Origin: CAYPGJ01 sp964638515
GTDB taxonomy: Bacteria; Planctomycetota; Phycisphaerae; Phycisphaerales; UBA1924
Assembly: GCA_964638515.1 (NCBI GenBank)
Contig: CAZWZL010000042.1
Coordinates: 1 to 21,620, forward strand
Direction: 5' to 3'
Length of the DNA stretch: 21,620 nt
The notes under the pieces were generated by a model. The model was not told where the DNA came from, ran no database searches, and worked only from the letters and a program-made list of their open reading frames with translations. Positions 1 through 6,414 of this stretch are shown here, piece by piece (position 1 is the stretch's first letter; every line of letters begins with the position of its first letter). The position numbers and the translations under genes were made by a program.

Positions 1-317
1 GGATGATCCCCGGCAAGATGGTCAAGGGCATGGGCGGCGCCATGGACCTGGTGGCGGGCGTGAAGCGCGTCATCGTGGCCATGGAGCACACGGCCAAGGG
101 CGACCGGCCCAAGATCCTCAAGCAGTGCAATCTTCCCCTCACCGGCTTGCGGTGCGTGCACATGATCATCACCGACCTCTGCACGCTGGAGCTCGACGGC
201 GAGAAGCGCCGCTTCCGCCTCACGGAACTCGCCCCGGGAGTGAGCGTGGACGACGTGAAGAGAGTGACCGACGCCGAGATCCTGACGGATCGAGCGCCGG
301 TGGCCATGCCGCTCTGA
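1..317 (+). CDS. scoB: 3-oxoacid CoA-transferase, beta subunit (C-terminal part)
   Basis: This is the 3' end of a gene that starts before the window; the frame is open from base 1. The roughly 104 visible residues match the end of the beta subunit of succinyl-CoA:3-ketoacid CoA-transferase (ScoB/AtoA/PcaJ type). Recognisable blocks are MIPGKMVKGMGGAMDL, MEHTAKGDRPKILKQC, LPLTGLRCVHMIITDL and the closing LAPGVSVDDVK. The family moves CoA between succinyl-CoA and acetoacetate or related 3-oxoacids in ketone body or aromatic degradation and is cytoplasmic. The catalytic glutamate lies upstream, outside the window, and the alpha subunit is expected there too. The family is secure from the motif string; the exact substrate cannot be read from this fragment. 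No convincing terminator follows in the 158-base gap before the next gene. Confidence 0.9.
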   Translation, partial: MIPGKMVKGMGGAMDLVAGVKRVIVAMEHTAKGDRPKILKQCNLPLTGLRCVHMIITDLCTLELDGEKRRFRLTELAPGVSVDDVKRVTDAEILTDRAPVAMPL

Positions 318-475
318 CGGCTCGGCTTTTCGGACCTCTCGCGCTCCCACCCGCACAAGTGGCCCGGCTTGGCCGGCCCGGCGGCCCCTCGGCTGAACGT
401 CCGTAGTACGTCATCCGATGGTCACCACGTGCGCTTTTCGAGCGCGCGCCGGAGCACCACTCGGAGCGTTCAGAC

Positions 476-892
476 GTGCAGGACCCGCAATCGCAGATCG
501 TCCGAAAGCACACACGACACGACGTCGCGCTGCCGGCCTCCATCTCCATCGCCCGGGAGCAGGAGGAACAGGTCCGCTTCACCGGTCGAGCCGCGGCTCG
601 AGGGGGCGCCATCGATGGGTACCTCGTGGACGCGTCGACCGGTGGCCTTGGCTTTCTCACCACCACGTTCTTGCCCAGGGGCGCGCGACTCGAGGTGCGC
701 GTGCTCTCGCCGATCAATCCGTCTGCGCCGCCGTTGCTCGTGACCTCGCTGCTGCTCCAGCGCGTCTCCATGACGGACCGCCGTCCGGGCTATCTCCTGG
801 GCACGGTGTTCGCCGATCGATCCCCCCAAGCGCTGGAGGCGTTCGAGCAGTTCCTCATCGCGCTGACGGACGGCCCATCCGACCATGCTTGA
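476..892 (+). CDS. PilZ-domain protein, putative c-di-GMP effector of the adjacent secretion/pilus system
   Basis: A 138-residue protein that is essentially one PilZ domain. The two c-di-GMP contacting motifs are visible: RxxxR at R10-R14 (RKHTR) and DxSxxG at D52-G57 (DASTGG). The protein is cytoplasmic, with no signal peptide or membrane segment. The start is GTG at 476, supported by GGAG at 463-466 nine bases upstream. Its end overlaps the start of the GspE-type ATPase by eight bases (ATGCTTGA), so the two are probably translated together. PilZ proteins bind c-di-GMP and in other bacteria control pilus assembly ATPases. A role in switching this machine on or off is inferred from position and intact motifs. 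It is the first gene of the cluster, so the cluster promoter probably lies in 318-475, where no clear -35/-10 pair was found. Confidence 0.8.
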   Translation: MQDPQSQIVRKHTRHDVALPASISIAREQEEQVRFTGRAAARGGAIDGYLVDASTGGLGFLTTTFLPRGARLEVRVLSPINPSAPPLLVTSLLLQRVSMTDRRPGYLLGTVFADRSPQALEAFEQFLIALTDGPSDHA

Positions 893-2576
893 CTCCACAT
901 CCATTCTCATCCGCGCACTGATCGAGCAGCGGCTCGTCACGGACGAAGGCGTCGAACGCGCCCGCGCGTACGCGGCAGAGCATGAGGAGTCCGTGCCCGA
1001 GGCGCTTGTCTCGCTGCGCCTCGTGGAGGCTCGCGCGGTGGCCATCACCCGCGCGACCATCTCCGAATGCCCGTTCATCGAGCTTGACGCGTTCGATGTC
1101 TGTATCCGCAACGCTGAGCTGCTTCCCCGAGCGCTGGCGGAGACCCTGGCCGCGTTCCCGGTGTTCGTGCTCGATCAGACCATCACGGTGGCCATCGCCG
1201 ATCCGCTCGATTTCCGGGCGGTGGATCAGGTCCGGCAGGCGCTCAAGACCGAGGTCGAGATCGTCCTGGCCGATCCCATCGCGCTCAGGGAACTCATCAC
1301 GCGCGCGTATTCTCTGGCGTCTTCGACCGGCAGCGCCGCCACGGCGCCCGTCGTGGCGACCGACCTGACAACCGGGGATGAGCCCATCGTCGCGGCCGTG
1401 AATCAGATCATCGCCAACGCCGCCGACGAGAACGCGTCCGACATTCACATCAACCCGGACGAGAAGGCGCTGCACATCCGATTCCGTGTGGACGGCTCGC
1501 TCGTCGTGAAGCAGGGGCCCCCGCTCGCAGCGCACGCCGGGCTCGTTCAGCGGCTCAAGGTGCTGGCCGCGCTCGATCTGACGCAGACCCGCAAGCCGCA
1601 GGACGGCAAGTTCCGGTTCACCCATCGAGATTCCCACATCGACGTTCGCCTGTCCACGATCCCCACGGTGTGCGGCGAGAACGTCGTGATGCGTCTCCTT
1701 CGGCCGCACGCGGCGATCAAGGGATTCGACGACCTGGGCATGCCCGCGGGGGTGCGCCAATCGCTCGAGACCGCCGTTCACCGTCCGCACGGCATGATCC
1801 TGGTCACCGGGCCCACCGGCTCCGGCAAGACCACCACACTCTACACCGCGCTCAACACCATCAACACGTCCGATCTCAACATCATGACGATCGAGGACCC
1901 GGTGGAGATCCGGCTCCCTCTGGTCCGGCAGACGCAGGTGAACGCCGGCGTCGGGCTGACCTTTGCCGCGGCGTTGCGCTCCATCCTGCGACAGGACCCC
2001 GACGTCGTGCTGCTGGGCGAGATCCGTGACGAGGAGACGGCGCAGATCGCCGTGCAGGCCTCGCTCACCGGACACCTCGTGCTTTCCACGCTGCACACCA
2101 ACGACGCCGCGGGCGCGGTGCCGCGCCTGCGCGACTTCAACGTGCCCGCGTTCGCGATCAACTCCTCGCTGCTCGCCGTGCTCGCGCAGCGGCTCGTGCG
2201 TCGCATCTGCCATCACTGTGCGAAGCCCGACCAGCCTCACGCGGAAACGCTCCGCCTGGTGGGCATCGATCCCGCCGACGCGGGCTCGTTCCGCAAGGGC
2301 GCGGGCTGCGCCAAGTGCAACAACACCGGCTATCGCGGGCGGGTGGGCGTGTACGAGCTGCTCTCGGTCACCCCGGAGGTGCAGCGCGTCATCGCGCAGT
2401 CCGCGTCGCCCGTGGCCATCGCGCAGGCCGCGCGCGGGCAGGGCTTCCGGTCCATGGCCACCGACGGCATCGAGAAGGCCCGTCAAGGCCTCACCACGCT
2501 GGAGGAGATCGCCGACGTGCTCGCGTTCGGCTCCCATGAGCCCGAGACCGAGCCCGTCCGGAAGGCCGCGGCATGA
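885..2576 (+). CDS. gspE: GspE/PilB-family secretion or pilus assembly ATPase
   Basis: A 563-residue hexameric AAA-type traffic ATPase that drives (pseudo)pilus extension from the cytoplasmic face. Visible parts: an N-terminal MshEN-like region (about 1-145); the N2 region from about 165; Walker A GPTGSGKTT (309-317); Asp box MTIEDPVE (334-341); Walker B DVVLLGE (373-379); His box STLHTND (401-407); and a zinc-binding four-cysteine site at C442, C445, C475 and C478, as in assembly rather than PilT-type retraction ATPases. Length is normal for the family. The N-terminal domain has lost the RLG and glycine signatures of c-di-GMP-binding MshEN domains. The gene overlaps the PilZ gene upstream and shares ATGA with gspF downstream. 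Type II secretion and type IV pilus ATPases cannot be told apart from sequence alone. Confidence 0.95.
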   Translation: MLDSTSILIRALIEQRLVTDEGVERARAYAAEHEESVPEALVSLRLVEARAVAITRATISECPFIELDAFDVCIRNAELLPRALAETLAAFPVFVLDQTITVAIADPLDFRAVDQVRQALKTEVEIVLADPIALRELITRAYSLASSTGSAATAPVVATDLTTGDEPIVAAVNQIIANAADENASDIHINPDEKALHIRFRVDGSLVVKQGPPLAAHAGLVQRLKVLAALDLTQTRKPQDGKFRFTHRDSHIDVRLSTIPTVCGENVVMRLLRPHAAIKGFDDLGMPAGVRQSLETAVHRPHGMILVTGPTGSGKTTTLYTALNTINTSDLNIMTIEDPVEIRLPLVRQTQVNAGVGLTFAAALRSILRQDPDVVLLGEIRDEETAQIAVQASLTGHLVLSTLHTNDAAGAVPRLRDFNVPAFAINSSLLAVLAQRLVRRICHHCAKPDQPHAETLRLVGIDPADAGSFRKGAGCAKCNNTGYRGRVGVYELLSVTPEVQRVIAQSASPVAIAQAARGQGFRSMATDGIEKARQGLTTLEEIADVLAFGSHEPETEPVRKAAA

Positions 2577-3784
2577 GCACCATCTCATTCCAATACACGA
2601 CGGTGGATCGCGCCGGCGCACGCCATAGCGGCGTGCTCACGGCCGGGTCCCGGGCAGAAGCCCTGCGCAAGCTCTCCGCGACGGGCGCCACGCCGCTCAA
2701 TCTCAAGCCCGTGCGTGAGCGCCGCCGGATCACGCTGCTCAACACGCGCTCCGTGGCGCCGCGCGATATCGCGCACCTCATTCACCAACTCTCCGTGCTC
2801 CTGCAGGCACGGATCCCGCTCCCGGAGGGCGTCCGTTCCATCGCGGAACAGGAGACCAACCCGCGCCTGCGCGACGCGCTGCTCGACATCGCCTCGCGCA
2901 TGCAGGCCGGCGCCACGTTCACCAGCGCGCTCGCCCAGCATCCGACGCTCTTCTCCACCATCGTGGTCGAAACCGTGCGCGCCGCCGAGGCCTCCGGCAA
3001 CATCATCAAGATCCTCGAGCATCTCGCGGAGATGCTGGAACAGCAGCAGGAATCGCGCCATCAGGTCAAGCAGGCGCTCACGTATCCCGCGATCGTGCTA
3101 GTGGCGCTCTCCACGGCCACGCTGTTCCTCATCGCGGTGGTGGTCCCGAAGTTCGCGTCGATGTTCGAGGCTCGGGGCATGGACCTCCCGTTCCTCACCC
3201 GAGCGCTGCAGGTCTTCGGCGTGTCCCTTCGATCCTACTGGTGGGGCTACGCCCTCGCCGGCGCGGGCGCGTTCCTGTTGTTCCGACGAGCGCGAAAGTC
3301 GCGTGACGCTTCGCTCGCGTTTGATCGCGTCATGCACCGCGTCCCATATCTCTCCCGGGTCCTCACCGCGCTGGCCGTGTCTCGGTTCGCGCGCGTTCTC
3401 GGAATCTCGCTGTCCTCGGGGCTCGGGCTCATCGAGTCCATCGATATGTCCTCCCGCGCCGCAGCGAGGCCGTTGCTCCGGGTGGATGCGCTCTCCATGG
3501 TCGAGCAGGTCCGCAACGGCGGACGCCTGGCCGAGGTCCTCCGGGTGTGCCCCTACATCCCCTCGTTCGCCCGACGCATGCTGGCGGCCGGCGAGGAGAG
3601 CGCCGAGCTTCCCCGGATGTGCGACATCGTCGCCCGTCAGTACGAACGCGAGGCCTCCCGTCTGATCAAGAACTCGGCCACCGTTATCGAACCACTGCTC
3701 ATCGCCACGCTCACGACCGTCGTCATGATCGTTGCGCTCGCCATCTTCCTACCGATGTGGGACATGGTGGGGCTTATGGGCTGA
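2573..3784 (+). CDS. gspF: GspF/PilC-family inner-membrane platform protein
   Basis: A 403-residue polytopic inner-membrane protein, the normal GspF/PilC length. Two repeated cytoplasmic T2SSF domains are visible: about 65-165 (DIAHLIHQLSVLLQARIPLPEG) and about 265-370 (SRFARVLGISLSSGLGLIES). Membrane segments are near 172-195, 222-238 and 371-395, with the last ending in PMWDMV. Each domain carries the family glycine/aromatic pattern, for example GARHSGVL near the start and the ETVRAAEASGN block at 133-143. The protein couples the ATPase to pseudopilin polymerisation. The start ATG shares ATGA with the stop of gspE, which implies coupled translation. The downstream spacer holds a hairpin and the pseudopilin ribosome binding site. 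Confidence 0.95.
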   Translation: MSTISFQYTTVDRAGARHSGVLTAGSRAEALRKLSATGATPLNLKPVRERRRITLLNTRSVAPRDIAHLIHQLSVLLQARIPLPEGVRSIAEQETNPRLRDALLDIASRMQAGATFTSALAQHPTLFSTIVVETVRAAEASGNIIKILEHLAEMLEQQQESRHQVKQALTYPAIVLVALSTATLFLIAVVVPKFASMFEARGMDLPFLTRALQVFGVSLRSYWWGYALAGAGAFLLFRRARKSRDASLAFDRVMHRVPYLSRVLTALAVSRFARVLGISLSSGLGLIESIDMSSRAAARPLLRVDALSMVEQVRNGGRLAEVLRVCPYIPSFARRMLAAGEESAELPRMCDIVARQYEREASRLIKNSATVIEPLLIATLTTVVMIVALAIFLPMWDMVGLMG

Positions 3785-3793
3785 ATCGCGCTC

Positions 3794-3817
3794 CTCCCGA
3801 TCACCGACAATCGGGAG
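3794..3817 (+). promoter_or_regulatory. Hairpin between gspF and the major pseudopilin gene
   Basis: A perfect 8-bp inverted repeat, CTCCCGAT (3794-3801) and ATCGGGAG (3810-3817), with an 8-base loop. It starts ten bases after the gspF stop and ends eleven bases before the AGGAG ribosome binding site (3829-3833). No T-tract follows, so it is not a standard terminator. A processing or 5'-stabilising hairpin that lets the pseudopilin mRNA accumulate is the likely reading. This is inferred from position only. Confidence 0.5.
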
Positions 3818-3842
3818 ACACCACGCACAGGAGATTGGACTC

Positions 3843-4319
3843 ATGAACCGCACCCGTCAAAGCGCCTTCACCCTCGTCGAACTCGTCGCTGTCATGGTCG
3901 TTCTGGCGGTTCTCGCCGGCGTCGCCATGCCCAAGTACTTCAACTATGCCGACAAGGCCAAGACCGCGGCCCTGCAGGGCTCGCTCGGCGGCCTCCGCAC
4001 CGGCATCGCCAGCTACTTCGCCAACAGCACCACCGCCGGCACGCCCGCGTACCCCGTCATGAATGACTGGACCACGATCGGCGGCGTGATGCAGGAAGCG
4101 CTCCCTCCGAATCCCTACAACAACCTGAACAACGTGCGGCGCATCACCTCGCGGGCCAACGCCAATAACCGCGTGGTGCAGCAGCCCAACAACTTCGGCT
4201 GGAACTACTACTTCGACAACGCCTCCAACCCGCCCGTGGCCATCATCTGGGCGAACTCCAACACCAACACCACGGCCAAGGACTCGGCCGGCCGAACGCT
4301 CACCGCCAATCAGCTCTGA
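3843..4319 (+). CDS. gspG: Major pseudopilin (GspG-like, type IV pilin-like N-terminus)
   Basis: A 158-residue prepilin, chosen to start at ATG 3843 because AGGAG lies nine bases upstream and the resulting leader is a normal 8 residues. The cleavage site is A8|F9 followed by FTLVELVAVMVVLAVL, with the conserved Glu at +5 (E13) and a hydrophobic assembly helix to about residue 30. Ala replaces the usual Gly at -1. The globular part has the GspG-like segment ALPPNPYNNLNNV (86-98) and is rich in Asn. It would be cleaved and methylated by a prepilin peptidase that is not in this window, then polymerised by GspE/GspF. As the only cluster gene here with a clean, separate, strong ribosome binding site and a leader hairpin, it is probably the most highly expressed subunit. 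Confidence 0.88.
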   Translation: MNRTRQSAFTLVELVAVMVVLAVLAGVAMPKYFNYADKAKTAALQGSLGGLRTGIASYFANSTTAGTPAYPVMNDWTTIGGVMQEALPPNPYNNLNNVRRITSRANANNRVVQQPNNFGWNYYFDNASNPPVAIIWANSNTNTTAKDSAGRTLTANQL

Positions 4320-4340
4320 GCCCGTGTCTCGGCGGCGCCC

Positions 4341-4913
4341 ATGAAGGCCCACTCACGACGACAGGCGATCCGCCGTGCGACACCGGTGCGCTCCGCGCGC
4401 ACCGGTGGTCGCGCGCGCGCCTTCACCCTCGTCGAGCTGATCGCCGTCATGGTGATCACGGCCGTCCTGGCTGCGCTGGCCGCCCCGGCCCTGTCCAGAG
4501 CCTCGACCCTGCGCGCCACCGTCGCGGCCAACACCCTGATGCAGGATGTGCTGTACGCGCGAGAGCGCGCCCAGGTCTCCGGCGTCACGACATGGGTGGA
4601 CTTTTCGCTCCCCGACGGATGGGCGCTGCTCACGGAAGACCCCCTGAACCCGGGCCGAGCCTCGGTCACGTCGCTGAACGACCCCGCCACGGGCGCGCCG
4701 CTGGCGCGCTCGCTCAACGACGAGCACTTCGTCGGGGTTTCCATCTCCTCCCTATCCATCCGCTCCGGCGCATCGCTCGGGTTCGACCCGCTCGGTCGCC
4801 CCCTCGACATCTCCGGAGGGCCGCTCAGCGCGCCGGCCGTCGTCGTGTTCTCCTCCAACCATCGCCTGGCCGTCGCGCCCGTCACCGGTTTCCCGACGCT
4901 CGTGATCCCATGA
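4341..4913 (+). CDS. Minor pseudopilin, GspH-like
   Basis: A 190-residue prepilin-like protein. The motif A27|FTLVELIAVMVITAVLAAL, with Glu at +5 (E32), defines the cleavage site and assembly helix. The downstream segment TLRATVAANTLMQDVLYARERAQVSG is typical of GspH/FimT pseudopilins. The Arg-rich leader of 27 residues is long. An in-frame GTG at 4386 would shorten it to 12, and neither start has a strong ribosome binding site, so the 5' end is uncertain. The gene lies 21 bases after the major pseudopilin and shares ATGA with the next gene. Its role would be at the pseudopilus tip or in priming assembly. Assignment to H within the GspH-I-J-K set rests on order and the helix pattern. Confidence 0.8.
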   Translation: MKAHSRRQAIRRATPVRSARTGGRARAFTLVELIAVMVITAVLAALAAPALSRASTLRATVAANTLMQDVLYARERAQVSGVTTWVDFSLPDGWALLTEDPLNPGRASVTSLNDPATGAPLARSLNDEHFVGVSISSLSIRSGASLGFDPLGRPLDISGGPLSAPAVVVFSSNHRLAVAPVTGFPTLVIP

Positions 4914-5335
4914 ACCGCACTCCCGCACAACGCGGCGCCTTCACGCTCATCGAGGGCATCATCGCCATCGTGATCCTCTCGCTCGCGGTGCCGCCGATGC
5001 TCTGGGCCGTGCGCGCGGCCCAGGGTGTCCGTGCCGAGCCGCTCCAGGCCTCCCGCGCCCGCTGGCTTGCCGCGGAGAAGCTCGAGGACATCATCGCCGA
5101 CAGCGCCTCGCCTACCCGGGGCTACACCTACATCGCGCCCGCGAACTACCCCAGCGAGCGCACCGTGCCGGGCTTCTCCACCTTCGCGCGGTCGGTCAGC
5201 ATCTCCGAGACCGGCTTCGATCTCGTCTCGCCCGGTGTCGGCTGCAAGACCGCCACCGTCACCATCACCTGGTCCTCCCCGCGGGGCCAGAAGACCCTCT
5301 CGCTCGCCACGGTTCTGACCAGTCCCAACCCATGA
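4910..5335 (+). CDS. Minor pseudopilin, GspI/PilV-like
   Basis: A 141-residue prepilin-like protein. It starts at ATG 4910, sharing ATGA with the previous stop, which gives a 10-residue leader and the site A10|FTLIEGIIAIVILSLAVPPML with Glu at +5 (E15). Following residues (RARWLAAEKLEDIIAD) fit GspI/PilV proteins, where an 'AxxKLEEI' segment follows the helix. The C-terminal part reads as beta strands (TATVTITWSS). Expected to work with the neighbouring minor pseudopilins in the pseudopilus tip complex. The family is clear from the N-terminus; the I/V label is inferred from the post-helix motif and gene order. Confidence 0.82.
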   Translation: MNRTPAQRGAFTLIEGIIAIVILSLAVPPMLWAVRAAQGVRAEPLQASRARWLAAEKLEDIIADSASPTRGYTYIAPANYPSERTVPGFSTFARSVSISETGFDLVSPGVGCKTATVTITWSSPRGQKTLSLATVLTSPNP

Positions 5336-5871
5336 CCCGCGTCCGAACCATCCTGCGCGCCTTCACCCTGGTCGAGCTCGTGGCGACGATGACCATCATC
5401 TCCGCCGCCTCAGCCGTCACCGCCACGGTGATCTCCTCGTCGGCGCGCTCCTACGCCGACTCGGCCCGCTCCGCCACGATGCACGCCGTCGGAACCGCCG
5501 CGCTGGAACGCATCACCAACGAGCTCAAGGCCTGCCCGCTCGATCCCGCGGCGCCCGTCCCTTCGCCACGCATCACGCGCGTCCGTCGAAACGCCATCGA
5601 TTGGGCCAACGGCTACAGCCTCTCGCTGGTCGCGCGCGAGCTGCGACTGACGACGCCGTCCCAGCCCGCGCAGGCCATTGCCCAAGACGTCTCCGCGTTC
5701 TCGATCCGCACGTATGACCATGAGAACCGGCCTCTGGCGACGAATCTCAACGCGGTCAACGCGCGCGCCATCCGACGGATCGAGATCACGCTGACCATCA
5801 CGTCGGGCCGATCGACCGAGACCCTGCGAACACGAATCGCTCCCCGAGCGCTGGCGGCGCCGCAGCCGTGA
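5332..5871 (+). CDS. Minor pseudopilin, GspJ/PilW-like
   Basis: A 179-residue prepilin-like protein starting at ATG 5332, with ATGA shared with the previous gene. Leader of 10 residues, cleavage site A10|FTLVELVATMTIISAASAV and Glu at +5 (E15). The C-terminal region has the beta-rich IRRIEITLTIT segment (about 149-159) typical of GspJ/PilW. A minor pseudopilin role follows from the N-terminal motif and from its place between an I-like and a K/X-like gene. It is coupled to the next gene through a GTGA overlap. Confidence 0.8.
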   Translation: MTRVRTILRAFTLVELVATMTIISAASAVTATVISSSARSYADSARSATMHAVGTAALERITNELKACPLDPAAPVPSPRITRVRRNAIDWANGYSLSLVARELRLTTPSQPAQAIAQDVSAFSIRTYDHENRPLATNLNAVNARAIRRIEITLTITSGRSTETLRTRIAPRALAAPQP

Positions 5872-6293
5872 TCACCACCCGCGCCAATTCGGGACGCCCG
5901 TCGAGACACGCCGCCGCGGGCGTGGCCGTCGTGCTCGTGCTCGTGCTCCTGCAGCTGGTGATCGTCGGCGCGATCCTGGCGTCCTCCACGTCGACCGACC
6001 TCTCCGTGCGCCGCGTCGAAGGGGCGCGCGCCGCATACGCCGCCGACGCAGCTACCAATCTGGCCCTGCGCGAACTCGCGCTGGACGCGGATCTCGACGG
6101 CAACGGCGCCATCGGCTCCATCAACCCCGTCACCATCCTGGGTGCTTCGTCCAGTGCCGTCACGGCCGTCGGGCCGTCTGCGAGAGTGGTGTCCACCTCC
6201 GCCGCGATGGGAGAAGCCGTCCGGCGGTCCGACGCGTCATTCGATGTCGCGGCCCTCACACCTCAGTCGTGGACGCCCCGATACACGCCCTGA
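5868..6293 (+). CDS. PilX/GspK-like membrane-anchored assembly protein
   Basis: A 141-residue protein whose GTG start at 5868 overlaps the previous stop (GTGA). A hydrophobic helix (about 18-40, GVAVVLVLVLLQLVIVGAIL) lacks the Glu at +5, as is usual for GspK, and is followed by RRVEGARAAYAADAATNLALREL (48-70), which resembles the PilX N-terminal family. It is short for GspK, which normally has about 300 residues, so it would lack the large GspK alpha domain. Residues 75-86 (DLDGNGAIGSIN) look like an EF-hand or dockerin-type calcium loop. A pseudopilus-tip role is inferred from family resemblance and position. A 121-base gap follows before the PilM-like gene. Confidence 0.65.
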   Translation: MITTRANSGRPSRHAAAGVAVVLVLVLLQLVIVGAILASSTSTDLSVRRVEGARAAYAADAATNLALRELALDADLDGNGAIGSINPVTILGASSSAVTAVGPSARVVSTSAAMGEAVRRSDASFDVAALTPQSWTPRYTP

Positions 6294-6376
6294 TCGCTCG
6301 GAATCGCCCGCCCGATAACGACGATTGGCCGCCCGCGCCTGGCCGGCCCAAAGCCCCTCGCGCCGCTCGCCGACAT

Positions 6377-6401
6377 TGAGAGGGATCGGTTTCCCTCCTC
6401 A
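6377..6401 (+). promoter_or_regulatory. Hairpin in the leader of the PilM/PilN-like gene
   Basis: TGAG-AGGGA (6377-6385) pairs with TCCCT-c-CTCA (6392-6401), making nine base pairs with one bulged C and a six-base loop. It ends 13 bases before the preferred GTG start at 6415. No T-tract follows, so a terminator is unlikely. Together with the 121-base spacer it suggests a separate control or RNA-processing point between the pseudopilin genes and the PilMNOP-like genes. Confidence 0.35.
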
Positions 6402-6414
6402 GGCACAGAGATCG

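Noticed and set aside
361..385. Terminator after scoB from the GGCCGGCC palindrome
   Set aside because: It is a short palindrome with no loop-stem-T-tract arrangement.
855..2621. 588-residue open frame on the minus strand opposite gspE
   Set aside because: It mirrors a clear GspE gene with all motifs; its own product is Arg/Gly/His-rich with no family features. High GC makes long antisense frames common.
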